Shown here: positions 46,053-57,525 of the stretch, one piece after another | Position numbering within the stretch: position 1 is the stretch's first letter | Layout of the letters: each line of letters opens with the position of its first letter | Position numbers and translations under genes: made by a program | The notes under the pieces: model-generated | Seen by the model: only the letters and a program-made list of their open reading frames with translations | Databases searched by the model: none | Told to the model about the DNA's origin: nothing | Source of the DNA: Dama dama | Lineage: Eukaryota > Chordata > Mammalia > Artiodactyla > Cervidae | Direction of reading: 5' to 3' | Assembly: GCF_033118175.1 (NCBI RefSeq) | Contig: NC_083697.1 | Location: 25,518,001-25,582,000, forward strand | DNA length: 64,000 bases

Positions 46053-46365
46053 CCTTTTCCTCTTTTTTTCCCTTTTGCAAGTCTCATCCATCCTTTTACC
46101 CTTTTCTTTCCATGCCCTACCCCTGAACTCTCACCTCACCTCTTCAGTCCTTTCCACAAATAGCCATTTTAAGGACTCTCCAATTTCCTTCTGCATGAAC
46201 TTAGCGGATTTAGATCCAATGTGTGGGCAGCCACAAAATAATCAGACTTCAACATGACCAGATGGGTCTCTCAAATGTTTCCATTTCCAGAGGAAAATGT
46301 GTAGAAGTGGAGATGATGGAAAAAGTGTTAAAAGGCAACACACTAACTTTGTTAGATTTGCATCT
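46053..46365. other. Unassigned DNA
   Basis: Pyrimidine-rich at the left. No recognised repeat or exon. Confidence 0.35.
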
Positions 46366-46566
46366 AACCTAGTGTGTCTCATCCAGGGGTGATTTTCTCT
46401 CACCCCAGGAGGCAGCGTGTGGAGACAATCATAGGAGGCTGCAACTGGTACCTAGTGGGCCCAGGGATGGTACTAAACATCTACAGCCCCCTACCACAGC
46501 CCCCTACCACAAAGGATTATCCAGCCCAAAAAGTCCACAGTGCCAAGGCTGAGAAATCCTGCCCCA
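46366..46566. mobile_element. MER5A copy with internal duplication
   Basis: A second MER5A: 'tctcatccaggggtgatttt', 'cctagtgggcccagggatgg', 'caaggctgagaaatcctg'. The word 'cagccccctaccaca' is tandemly doubled near 46484-46511, a change private to this copy. Confidence 0.82.
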
Positions 46567-46724
46567 GCACATGCCTTAAATATGTTCACTTCCATCTTGT
46601 CGATTGAAAGAGAAAACTGTGCTTGACTAAGTAGCAATGAGAAATAATTCACCAAGCAACATGAAAATAACTGTTCCATTCTGTTCTATTTCATTGTGAT
46701 GAAGTTCTTTCAGAATGACTCTCC

Positions 46725-46950
46725 TAGATATAAAATAGATAACTAATAACTTATTGCATAGTGTAGGGAACTCTACTCAATACTCTATAATGATCTATAT
46801 GGGAAAAAAGTGAAGCTAAGACATGGGAAAAGAGCTTAAAAAGAGAGTAGATATTTGTATCTGTATAACTGATTCACTTTGCTGTTCAGAAGAAACTAAT
46901 ATAGCACTGTAAATCAACTATACTCCAATAAAAATTAATTTAAAAAAGAA
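46725..46950 (+). mobile_element. Cetartiodactyl L1 3' end
   Basis: Sense L1 end: 'gataactaataacttattgc', 'gtatctgtataactgattca', 'ctgtaaatcaactatactcc' and an AT tail. The host words 'agaatgactctc' (about 46712) and 'agaatcactcta' (about 46946) look like an aged target duplication. Confidence 0.88.
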
Positions 46951-48890
46951 TCACTCTATGTATTTCAGAAAAAGAAAGATTGCCTTTCAGTCAGTGCTGC
47001 ATTGCAAAATTCGATTTCCATGTCAATACACATTTAGATTCTTCAATCTGGAACTAAACTCAAAAAATTTTGGCACAAAGCAGTTTCTTTTTCTGGTGCC
47101 CTGTCCTCATTATGATATCTGCTTGCTTCTAAAGCTTACAGTACAGACATGTGTTTCAGTTCTTATAGCCTGTCTCCTCTTTTTCCTGTTTCTACTCTCT
47201 TTTTCCTGTCTCTACCCCACCCAATTACTGGTTTTACTAAATTTTGCAAACTTGTGGACTTTTAAAAAGATTAACCTGCCAAAATTCTGAAACATTTTAA
47301 GGAAACCATAACTAACATAAAACATGTAGGTGTTTGGTTTTTTTTTTTTCTCCAACCAAGACACAAGCTGAAACTCAGTCTAAATGAGTTTACCTTTACT
47401 GAGTTTGAATAGAGTTAATAAATATTTCTTCCCAATAAGTATTTTAAAGCATCTAGCCACGCTGTCATTTTTATCTTTTAAGTCAGAAACTTGCTAAACA
47501 AAATGTCATCTCATCTGAGATTTCTTGATACATTTGAATTTCCAATTTTGTTCTTCTGTAACCATTCGGCTTGATCTTCCTAAAAAAATTAACACTAACA
47601 GTCAGCATTGTAGTTCATATGAGATCTACCTTATGTGAAAGGAAATCCTGATTTGTAAGTTTGATTGATGAGCTGTGAAGAAGTGGAAAAAAAAAAATGA
47701 TGGTTACTGTTTTGTCCTTGGTTTGTTGTCTAACTTTGAGAAACCTAATTCATCTTTCAATGAAATTATTTATGTTCAAAATAGAGATGATACAAGTCCA
47801 AAAAATCATTTAGCCTTCCATTTGTTATAACTGAACTGTGAGTGTCCCCTCAGTGCAGGTTGGTTTGATTCATCTTCATCTCAGTTCCTAATGTTGAAGC
47901 ATAAAAAGGTTGGTTTAGGGTAAAACATCTCTCCTCACACTTAGTCAAACCACATATGGACCCAATAGTCATAATAGAATACAGTTAGAATGTAGAAAAC
48001 AAGGAATATCCCACCCTGCTTTACCATAAAGTTTGAAATATTGGTTTTAAAGCTGTCTGAGTAACTTCAAATGTTTCAAACTCATTGAGAAGATTGCTAA
48101 CCCTTTTTGTCACATCATCACATTGTCAAATGCCAAAATAAGTTTTCTAGGAATCAACAATGGGAAATCTGTTTCTTTTTGGTGGCAAGAATTAAAGGAT
48201 CTGGGTAAGGACTCAAGTGAGACATCTTTTGAATAAATACGACAGATTCGGAAACCAAAATGCCACCCTCCATACTAATGATCTTATTTTAATAATTACA
48301 GGAGTGTTGCACTGTTATAGGAAAGACTCTAGAACTTCAAATATGTCGCAGTCTGTTCCAAGTTAAAACAATGCCCAGTGTCAAAAAAAATGTGGCTTAT
48401 GCAAATTTGAAAAATAAAAAATAGCCCAACAAATTTTGTTCAATATGCAAATGTAAATGACAAGTTGTTGATCTACCAAATATGCAGTGATGACTGTATT
48501 TCATCAAATCAAAGACACTGTCAATTGTAAGACAAATCATTATTTTAAGTACAACTAAGAAAGAAAAAAACAAACACTGTTAATTCATAGTAAGACCATT
48601 ATTTTAAGTATAAAAGTAAAAAAGAAAAATTGGTGCCAAGTGAATTATGACATAAGGCTTTCTAACTACATTGAATATAAAAGAGGCATCTCAGTTTCAG
48701 TTATGCTAAAATGTGAAAAACAGGCAACTTAGGATAAATGAAGTAAGAAGGTTTATCTTTTTCTTTGAGTTCTACTGCATGAAAAATGTTGTTGAGAAAC
48801 CTTTTTTCTTCTCCTCTCTAATCCCTTCTTGTTAGGCTTGGAATATTTTGAAACTTGAAAAACAAAAGGGAAATTTAATGGTATTCTTCA
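46951..48890. other. Long AT-rich, single-copy-looking stretch
   Basis: About 1.9 kb without recognised interspersed repeats except the local duplication listed next and T/A homopolymers (about 47338-47350). A 110-codon hydrophobic frame at 46958-47290 is probably chance: it starts in the L1 flank and matches nothing. Confidence 0.45.
48515..48630. repeat. Two-copy degenerate tandem duplication, about 59 bp
   Basis: 'acactgtcaattgtaagac' at 48515 and 'acactgttaattcatagtaa' at 48574 are each followed by 'attattttaagta' and an A-rich end. The copies have drifted. Confidence 0.75.
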
Positions 48891-48898
48891 CGGTAGAG

Positions 48899-49118
48899 AG
48901 CTTCCCTGGTGGCTCAGTGGTAAGGAATCCGCCTGCCAATGCAGGAGACTCAGGTTTGATCCCTAGATCAGGAAGATCTCCTAGAGAAGGAAATGGCAAC
49001 CAACTCCAGTATTCTTGCCTGGGAAAGCCCATGGACAAAGGAATGGTAGATGACAGTCCATGGGGTTGCAGAGAGTTGGACACGACTGAGTGACTAAGAC
49101 TTTCACTTTTTTTTTTTA
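48899..49118 (+). mobile_element. Bov-tA SINE
   Basis: Sense Bov-tA: 'gcttccctggtggctcagtg', 'gatcaggaagatctcctaga', 'ggacacgactgagtgactaa', then a T9 run. The flanking word 'ggtaga' (48892-48897 and about 49120-49125) is a possible target duplication. Confidence 0.94.
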
Positions 49119-49126
49119 AGGTAGAA

Positions 49127-49984
49127 GAAGAGACAACAGAAACTCTCTCGGTGTCATCTTGAATAGAATTTGTTTGTAAATGCTGGCTGGTGTCAGGGAG
49201 CCTTTTGCGCCTGGTAGACTAGCAGGCCATTTAGGGAGGTAATATTTGCTAAAGTGCTTACTGCCAAGCAGACTGCTTGCTATTACACTATCTGGCCAAC
49301 TGTTTAACGTTTTAACTTTTAAGATTTACCATTTCAACTAACCAAGAGGAAAATAAAATGTGAGAAAACAACTAGGTAGGTTTAGTCTAGCTGATATTTG
49401 ATTAGACTACTCACAAGATGCACTATTCCAAGCAATGGAAAACTTAAAGCATTCAAAATGACTATCAGCTGCCACAGGCACCCGGTAACTGATCAGAACT
49501 GAGTCCAAAACTGCCTTTGGATGCTCTATACATCCTTCTCTAATCTGACTTTAGAATCCACCACTCTTACCAGTTTACTACTGTCAAGATCACTGTATTA
49601 AGTGTGGATTCTATTATACCCAACTGACCTAACATCCTAAGAGTTTAACATAATAAAAGTTGCTTGTCCATGCAACAACTCAGAGCTGGCATTACTGGCC
49701 AGCTGAATCTCTCCTCCAGAGACTCCCAAGAACCCTGCTATAGATCTTTAGAGCTCTCTTCACTCGTTTGGAAGATGGGGAAATAGAATCATATGTGAGA
49801 GAATTCCATTAGACAGAGCTTATTTATGTGGCCATATATAACTGGAAGGGAAATATACTTGTGTGTCTGAGAGAAAAAAGGAAATAAAGCAGTTTCTGCC
49901 ACAATTAGTAGTGCTTCCAGGTGGCTGGATATACCTGTATTATTTGAACTCTCAATAGAATTCATAACAGTGACCATACACTTC
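49127..49984. other. Unassigned DNA
   Basis: About 0.85 kb without recognised repeats or genes. Confidence 0.4.
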
Positions 49985-50245
49985 TTATAGCATCATTACT
50001 TGGCCTCTGTGACACCACACTTTACTAGCTCTCCTGTCTCAGGACTCAAAACTGCTCAGTCTTCTTTGCTGACTCTTTCTGTGCCCAATAACCAAACACT
50101 ATTATGACCCAGGACTCATTAGACACCTTTTTGTTACATTTTATACACCCTTCCTAGGTGATTTCATTCAGTTCTGTAGCTCCAAAGTCACATACAAATG
50201 ACTCACAAAATTATATTTCTGGTCCTGAGTAATCACCTTGTGTGG
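49985..50245 (+). mobile_element. L2 ORF2-region fragment
   Basis: 'ggcctctgtgacaccacact', 'tactagctctcctgtctcag' and 'aggtgatttcattcagttct' follow the sense order of the L2 reverse-transcriptase region. All frames are broken. Confidence 0.6.
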
Positions 50246-50280
50246 ATATTATGTTCTAGGTTAAATAATTCAGAAATTCG

Positions 50281-50303
50281 TGTGTGTGTGTGTGTATGTG
50301 TGT
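50281..50303. repeat. (TG)n microsatellite
   Basis: Short TG repeat with one TA interruption. Confidence 0.9.
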
Positions 50304-50304
50304 C

Positions 50305-51184
50305 ATGAAAGAAAGTTACTTTTACCTGTAACTTATCAAAAAGACTATCATCCACCATTAAATTAATAAATATAAAGATTTATATAGAAGAATTTAGATT
50401 AGATTTTTAAAGAAGATTAGATTTAAAAGAAGATTTTAAAAATTCGTTTAGAAAATTTGGACTATAAGAGCAACATTAGAAAATATCAGGACACAGAGGA
50501 GTTAAGAATAGCCAAGTAACTTAGAGATATGATATTATTTAATGAGTATTATTAAAGACATATAATTAAATATTTACTATGCTATTAATATATATATTAA
50601 AACCAGCAAAGATTACATTTCGGGTGTCACACTAGTGAAGGCTGGAGGGCACACTGCGGCAGTCTTGGCAAGTCAGCTAGAGCACCAGGCACTTTTTAAC
50701 CTGCTGCCTTTGCACTGGCAGAGTAATTTACAGCAGAACTGGGACTGGAGTAAGTAAATTTGTGCATGTGCCCTTTGAAAGTAGAGTCCCCTTTTCCTAT
50801 AGCCCTCTAGTTCTCTTGGTCATTAACCCTGCTAATTTTCAAAACCAGTTAAGATGTTCACTTCCTGGTGCCAGATTCCAGGACAGAGGTGCCTAAGATG
50901 GAGCTCTAATCCTTGGGTCCTTAGGGAGGACTTCCGAGTTTGAGATATGCTCTTCCGCTTTGGGATTTCCCACTGAGGTGTGTGTGCACACTAGATCATT
51001 TCTCTTTCCGTCTTACCCATCTCGGTATGGTACTTTTCTTTACATTCTTAGTTGCGGAAGACCTGTTTTGCTAGTATTCGGGTTGTTCTTAGAGAGGGAG
51101 TTGTTCTCTGTGTCGTAGCTTTGGTGTGTCATGGCGGGAGGTGAGCTCAGGGTCTTCTACTCCGCCATCTTGATCCCTCCACCA
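50305..51184. other. Unassigned; AT-rich then GC-richer
   Basis: 50389-50450 is a degenerate GAAGATTAGATTTT tandem. 50860-51180 is GC-richer, with 'ttcttagttgcggaagacct' and 'ctactccgccatcttgatcc'. Its style is that of a transposon or LTR 5' region, but I cannot place the family. No gene supported. Confidence 0.35.
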
Positions 51185-51505
51185 TCTTGTTCCTTGGCTC
51201 AAGGCCCCTTCCTCCATCTTCATAGCCAGTGTCATTGTGTATTTCTCTTGCTTTGCCTCCCTTAGTTTCTGTCACATGATCCTTTTCTCTACTGGGTCAA
51301 ATCTTCCTTTGCCACTCATAAGGACACTTGTGGTTGCATTTAGATAATCCAGGATAATGTCTCCTCATCTCAAAATCTTTAATCACAACTGCAAAGTCTC
51401 TTTTGCATTATGAGCTAACATTCACAGGTTCCAGAGATTAGAACCTGGATATCTTCAGGGACCACTATTTAGCCAATTAAAAGAATATGCTTTTTGTATT
51501 TCATT
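51185..51505 (-). mobile_element. MLT1-class LTR, antisense
   Basis: Antisense MaLR LTR: 'cttcctccatcttcatagcc', 'taaggacacttgtggttgca', 'taatccaggataatgtctcc', 'tcacaactgcaaagtctctt', 'acattcacaggttccagaga'. Partial. Confidence 0.75.
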
Positions 51506-52374
51506 CTGTTTCTACCTTTGTGTAAGAATGTTTCTGTGCTTAACTTAACCATATTTCTAGAACAGCTATGTCAAGCTCTTCAATACCCTAAACCTTAAAC
51601 CTGGCTTTGGTTAGTGCACAAATATGTGCAAGGCAGCAAGCCAAGTGAAGGGAAAAGTTCTGTCAGCTAACCAAGACTGTCTGGTGTTCTGCCTATCAGA
51701 GAAAACATGAACTATTAACAAAGGATATCCCATAATCTACTTTCTATTTTCCAGACTTACTTTTTACTCTTATGAGTGGTTTATTCATGATGCCCTAAAG
51801 TTACTTTTCAATTATCAGTCTAAGTTATTTAGGGGGTCTTGTTATTCTAGTCAAATTAAAATCCTATTCAGACTCAGATCTTGTTTCCCAGAATTAAAGT
51901 TGCTAAGGCACAGCAACAAAGCTTCTGGTAAAGAATTTTAAAATATGGGATTTTTAGCATGATTTGAAATAGAATTTTCCAAAAAATAGAAATGCAATAG
52001 TAACAGTAAATAACACTATAATCACATGAGGGAAAAATAGATCTATGCTACTCAAACCTTTTCTCTTTTTATTCATTCAATACAGTTCCTATTATATACA
52101 AGTTCTAAAATAATTAATAGAGTGTTTTTTCAACTAAACTGAAAAAACGGAAGCATTAGAAAGCATAAGGATGGAAAATACAGAAGAGAGCACAGAAAGA
52201 TATATGGAATAATTTTAAGTCTAACATATATATTTAAATGAAGCTTCAAGAAGGGAGATAAAGAATAGAATAGAATTAATATTTGAAAGAGAATTGTCAA
52301 GAATTATCCAAAACTGATAAATGGATTATAAAATGTCTATAAAACTGTCTATCTGAAGCAGAATAAACATACAC
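51506..52374. other. Unassigned AT-rich DNA
   Basis: Single-copy-looking, with no recognised repeat or gene. Confidence 0.4.
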
Positions 52375-52387
52375 ATACAAAATCACA

Positions 52388-52607
52388 GGGCTTCCTTCAT
52401 AGTTCAGTCAGTAAAGAATCTGCCTGCAATGCAGGAGACCAGGGTTCAATTCCTGGGTCAGGAAGATCCCCTGGAGAAGGAAATGGCAACCCACTCCAGT
52501 ATTCTTGCCTGGAGAATCCCATGGGCAGAGGAGCCTGGCAGGCTGCAGTCCATGGTGTCGCAAGAGTTGGACACAACTTAGTGGCTAAACCACCAACCAC
52601 CACCACC
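52388..52607 (+). mobile_element. Bov-tA SINE with (ACC)n tail
   Basis: Sense Bov-tA: 'gggcttccttcatagttcag', 'gggtcaggaagatcccctgg', 'ggacacaacttagtggctaa', with tail 'accaaccaccaccacc'. Perfect 13-bp target duplication 'atacaaaatcaca' at 52375-52387 and 52608-52620. Confidence 0.97.
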
Positions 52608-53172
52608 ATACAAAATCACAACTAGGTTCGTTATAGAAAAGATGTGTCTACAAACTAAAGACAAAGAGAAAAAAATCTTCAAATAAGAGGGAGAACATAG
52701 ATCTTTTTTGGGTCTTCTAGGTCTCCAGGTATCAGTGTAAACTTGGGCCCTGTGACAACAGCCTTTCCCCAACAAAATAACCATATATCTGCTTGGGGAA
52801 AGACAGCGAATTACTACCACAGTCACTTGTTTTAATGTTATAGGACTCTTACTATCAGTATGAGACCTCTTTTCAGTCAGGGGGTCAGTTATAATACTTG
52901 GCTAAGATCAAGAAACTAGCAAGGGACTGTGATTTTTTGAGTGCTTCTTCTTAGCCTTATCCATCTTCAACTTCACTGACTGTATATATTGAGAAATGGC
53001 CTTGCTGACTGCCCGTCTATCTTGCCCCTAGGAATATATTATTCTATAAACCATCTCCACAGCTCCCTGTGGATCAGGTCCCCTGGCTGCTATTCTGACC
53101 TGGCCATCTTTTATAACTGTCCATACATTGCTTCTAACAGTTAAATGCTGTCACGTGGGCCTCTCTAATTTT

Positions 53173-53201
53173 AAGACCCTAGTTCTCAGAACTAGGGTCT
53201 T
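53173..53201. repeat. Perfect 29-bp palindrome, one-base spacer
   Basis: Arms 'aagaccctagttct' (53173-53186) and 'agaactagggtctt' (53188-53201) are exact reverse complements around one C. A second 'cctagttctgcaa' follows at 53215, echoing one arm. Confidence 0.97.
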
Positions 53202-53292
53202 GGGTGTCTGGGAGCCTAGTTCTGCAACAGCATCTCTTAGCATTAGCCTTGGCCTACAGAGGACAGCTACCACCTCACCAGCACAATCTTTA

Positions 53293-53498
53293 TGTGTCTG
53301 TTAGTTGTTCAGTCATGTCCAACTCATTGTGACCCCGTTGACTGTAAACCCACCAGGCTCCTCTGTCCATGGGGTTCTCCAGGCAAGAATGCTGGAGTGG
53401 ATTGCCATCCCCTTCTCCAGGGGATCTTCCCAACACAGAGATCGAACCCTGGTCTCCTGCATTACAGGCAGATTCTTTACCATCTGAGCTACCAGGGA
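53293..53498 (-). mobile_element. Bov-tA SINE
   Basis: Antisense Bov-tA: 'ttgttcagtcatgtccaact', 'aggcaagaatgctggagtgg', 'catctgagctaccagggaa'. 13-bp target duplication with one mismatch: 'agcacaatcttta' (53280-53292) and 'agcacaatcctta' (53499-53511). Confidence 0.96.
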
Positions 53499-54218
53499 AG
53501 CACAATCCTTACCACTTTGCCATATGAGAGCCTTCTGGGCTCTCTCACAGAATACAGACAGGGTGGTGGGTTTTCCAGTCTTAAGTAATACATACACTTC
53601 AACATCCTCACTTTCAACTCTCTCACTTTTCTGAGACTTTTAATCCTTTCTGTCATCTGCTGTGGCATTCTATTTCTACTTAACCTGGAGGACACCATAA
53701 CTTTTTCCAAGAACCATTCTCACTGCATGTTAACACAATCTCCTGGGACCCTAGCCAGGGTGATAAATATTTCATCATGTGAGAGTACTCCCATACCAAT
53801 AAACTCTCCCTTAGTCAACCTTATATTCCACATCCCTTGATCCAACACTTCAGGGTCTAGTACCATATATTTAATCTACAGTGCATCTATTGCCCCAAAT
53901 CTAGTGCCACTCTTCCTTTCTTCTATCAATACATGTTGATTCGTCCTGACTTGTCCTGAAGCTCATCCAGTGTGTAATGCTCAGAACATCCCTTATTATG
54001 CCTAACACATCAGTTATGACTTAACCCTGGCTATAGCTAAGAGGGGAAAGGAAAGTTAGATACTGAAGGGATCTGAGTGTTGCTTTGCTGACCAGGGTTA
54101 GTTACCCCTGGCAAGATGGTGACTCCTCTTGTCACCTTTTACTCTCTGAATTTAAGCAATCCGTAGTACCCTGGTGAGAGCCATAGCTTATAATTCAGAG
54201 AGACTCAAGCTGTGTTAT

Positions 54219-54342
54219 CATGCTAAGTCACTTCAGTCGTGTCCAACTCTGTGCGACCCCATGGACTGCAGCCCACCAGGCTCCTATGTCCATGGGATTT
54301 TCCAGGCAAGAGTACTGGAGTGGGGTGCCATTGCCTTCTCCG
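54219..54342 (-). mobile_element. Bov-A monomer SINE
   Basis: A single antisense Bov-A unit ('taagtcacttcagtcgtgtc' to 'ccattgccttctcc') without the second unit. A perfect 13-bp target duplication 'caagctgtgttat' at 54206-54218 and 54343-54355 shows that the monomer itself was inserted and is not the remains of a dimer. Confidence 0.95.
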
Positions 54343-54967
54343 CAAGCTGTGTTATAGAAGGATGCACATTCTTTATGGACCAGGATATTCTTCCCAGAGG
54401 TGCAGATGGAAAGCACAGAGTACCCCAGTGGGTCATTGGGAATGATGATTAATAATGGGATCTCCCTGCTTCCACTGCTTTGGTTCTCAGAGTCACATAT
54501 TCTTATTGGGGAAACAACATATAGAGGTCTCCTGACTCCTCCCATAGGTCCACCTGCCTTCCTTTTCTTAAGTCTAATCTTCCAGGCATTTTCCTTCTAG
54601 GTTCTGGGCCAGTTGGGCAGGTTATTAACCAAAGACCTCAGGACACTGCCCCTTTCACACAAAGTGAATGACCTATGTACTACTCACAGTCTCACAAACC
54701 AGAAAGGCTTCTTTCCACTGTCTTTCAGGGCTATCTTCCCTCCACGCCCCCTGCTCCCTTCAATGTGGATGAAATGCAGCCATTATTTATTTTCAGCTGG
54801 CATCCATACATTGAACTGACTTATCCACTGATAAAGCTCAGGCCGTTTCGTTCAGTTAGTCATAGAAAATTTTATAAAAACATGTGATCTGAAGGAAGAT
54901 CTGAAGTCACTGCAGTGAGTAAAATAAGTTTATTGATGTCAGAGTGTTTGTGATCCGGACTACCTGC

Positions 54968-55201
54968 TTAGGCAGTGTGCTTGATCTCTGGTCTTACTTT
55001 GACTTGATCCCAGATGGGCCATTTCCATGTTACAATAAAATGCTGCTGGACACACTCAACTTTATGACTTTGTAGACCTGATACCATCCAGTTCCTAATG
55101 GATATCTCTGGACACAGAGTCTCTTGGCACTTCATGATCAAGTATTCTATCTTTACCAGGGCCCAAGTAACATGCCAGGAGCTATTTTTTTCAAAAGGCA
55201 T
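54968..55201 (-). pseudogene. ERV-L pol RNase H fragment
   Basis: A 77-codon minus-strand frame whose order of residues ('WALVKIEYLIM', 'SHKV', 'QQHFIVTWKW') resembles the reverse transcriptase/RNase H junction region of ERV-L pol. It is a fossil: short, bounded by stops, with frame breaks upstream. Family recognition is from memory. Confidence 0.6.
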
Positions 55202-55865
55202 TTAGTTTTTTTTGTGTGTGTGGATGATATGGCTTTGCTCTAGAATCCCAGATAGCAGCATTGTATATCTCCAACTGAGGTTTGCCATAAACTCCACACT
55301 GCCTGTGTAGAGCATTAACACTCTCAACATCATAAAGTCCATTAGATCACATGTCCCAGGCAACAGGACTGACTGGATCATAGTCTAGACTACTGTGGAT
55401 AGATTCCTGTACTGCTTCTGGTCCCACTCAAAACTGACGGCTTTCTGTGTCACCTGAAAAATGGTCCAAACAGTAGTTACACGTGTGAAATATGTTTCCT
55501 CCAGAATGGAAAGTGGTCTGCTGGACATTTTCTTCTTTGTTGTAGGCAGTGCAGGATGCAGCACTTTGTCTGTTACTTTGGGGAAGAAACTGATATGGTC
55601 TTGACCTTTTGATACCTAAAATCTTCACTGAAGTGGCAAGTTCACTCATCCTTTGGAATCTACATCTTTCCAAGCCTCTAGCATACTATCCACCCCTTGC
55701 TCATCCTATCAATCATCGTGATATCATCAGTGTAACAAATCAGTGTTCTGTGAGCTATCAGGGAGATCCAGATCCCTTCGAAGCATTTTATGACCATTTT
55801 TTTAAGGACACTGTAAATAAACATTTTGTCATTTCCACATAAATAGATACTCTTTTGATCCTGCT

Positions 55866-56736
55866 TTGTCATTCTGCTTATTTAACTTATATGCAGAGTA
55901 CATCTTGCAAAATGCTGGGCTGGATGAAGCACAAACTGGAATCAAGATTGCTGGGAGAAATATCAATAAACTCAGACACCACACTTATGGCAGAAAGCAA
56001 AGAGGAAATAAAGAGCCCCTTGATGAAAGTGAAAGAGGAGAGTGAAAAAGCTAGCTTAAAACTGAACATTCAAAAAATGAAGATCATGGCATCTGGTCCC
56101 ATCACTTCATGGCAAATAGATGGGGAAAAAATAACAGATTTTATTTTCTTGGACTCCAAAATCATTGCAGATGGTGACTGCAGTCATGAAATTAAAAGAT
56201 TCTTGATCCTTGGAAAAGCTATGACCAACATAGACAGCATATTAAAAAGCAGAGACATTACTTTGCCAACAAAGCTCTGTCTAGTCAAAGCTTTGGTTTT
56301 TCCAGTAGTCATGTATGGATGTGAGAGTTGGGCTATAAAGAAAGCTGAGCACCGAAGACTTGAGGCTTTTGAACTGTGGTGTTGGAGAAGACTCTTGAGA
56401 GTACCTTGGACTGCAAGGAGATCAAGTCAGTCAATCCTAAAGGAAATCAGCCCTAAATATTCATTGGAAGGACTGATGTTGAAGTTGGAACTCCAATAAT
56501 TTGGCCACCTGATGCAAAGAACTGACTCCTTGGAAAAGACCCTGATGCTGGGAAATATTGGAGCTTGGAGAAGGAGATGGCAGAGGATAAGATGGTTGGA
56601 TGGCATCACCAACTCAATGGACTTGAGATTGAGCAAGCTCTGGGAGTTGGTGATATACGGGAAAGCCTGGCATGCTACAGTTCATGCGGTCGCAGAGTCA
56701 AACACAACTGAGCAACTGAACTGAACTGAACTGAAT
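55866..56736 (+). mobile_element. BovB LINE 3' part inserted in ERV-L
   Basis: Sense BovB from just upstream of the catalytic box ('tcattctgcttatttaactt') to the 3' end ('gcaactgaactgaactgaac'). A single frame stays open from 55855 to 56499, because the expected R-Y-A-D segment is missing through an apparent 12-base in-frame deletion: the protein reads 'SINSDTTLMAES'. That frame lacks the catalytic Asp pair and cannot encode an active polymerase. No target duplication identified. Confidence 0.94.
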
Positions 56737-57059
56737 TTTTTATTCTGTATTCCAGTCAAAACAGAAAACAATGCATGTGCCAAATCAATGACTGTAAACC
56801 ATTGAAGCCTTATTAATCCTCTCTAGCTTCTTATTATATCACATCCAGTAAAACAGCTACAATTGTGCTACTACTTGAATGAGTTTGCAGAGTCCTCAGG
56901 GAGAAATGAAAAATATCTTAGTGTTTTTACACACTTATGGGCAGAGGAATAAATTAAAGATACAAATGGAGAGGGCCAAGTTGCTGAAATGTAGAAACTC
57001 ACTCACTCTTTCATTCAGTATATGGAGGTAAGTGACATGGGGAAAGTAAAGAAGGTAGG

Positions 57060-57525
57060 TGGAATAGAAATTGACAAGGTAGGGCTGCTATATTATATAT
57101 GTTGTCCATAAAGAAACTCACAACACTAATGCAACATTTGAGCAGAAACCTGAAGTGGGGAAATAAATCTATGGATGTGTGTAGAAAAAGCACAACTGAT
57201 GGAATGACTACTGAGTATGTTTGAAGAAGGCCAATGTGATTAAGCAGAATGAGCTAGCATAGAATGGGAAGAAATAAGGTAAAGAGAGCAGACTTCGGGG
57301 ACAGAGGGCAAGGAACAGAGCAAGGGTTGTAAACCATTTTAAGGTCTAAGTTTTTTGCTTTTGTTTTTTCTGGGTGAAGAAAAATCCATTTAAAGATTTT
57401 GACCAGAGGAATGCTGTGATGCATTTATGTTTTAACTTAATCCCTTCTATCTTAAAAATGCACCATAGGAGAGCAAAAGTGAAAGCAAGGAGACCAGTTA
57501 GGCAAGTATAGCAAAAACAGAAAGT
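57060..57525 (-). mobile_element. L2 LINE, antisense
   Basis: Antisense L2: 'catttgagcagaaacctgaa', 'ggccaatgtgattaagcaga', 'accagaggaatgctgtgatg', 'gcaaggagaccagttaggca'. Order and direction match the other antisense L2 copies. Confidence 0.55.

Larger units (their letters stand above)
52880..56935 (-). mobile_element. ERV-L pol remnant with nested insertions
   Basis: An antisense endogenous retrovirus-like element of the ERV-L group. The firm part is the RNase H region at 54968-55201. Flanking DNA on both sides of the BovB insertion (to 55865 and from 56737 to about 56935) reads as antisense reverse-transcriptase-side sequence, for example 'actacttgaatgagtttgca'. The part left of 54900 is a probable continuation but not securely assigned. 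Interrupted by a Bov-tA, a Bov-A and a BovB. No LTRs identified; all frames are broken. Confidence 0.45.

Noticed and set aside
46958..47290. 110-codon hydrophobic frame resembling a membrane protein
   Set aside because: Its composition follows T-rich DNA; there is no family motif and it starts in the flank of an L1 end.
55855..56499. 214-codon plus-strand frame, the longest with real homology
   Set aside because: It is the C-terminal part of BovB ORF2 with the catalytic box deleted, so it is a transposon relic and not a host gene.
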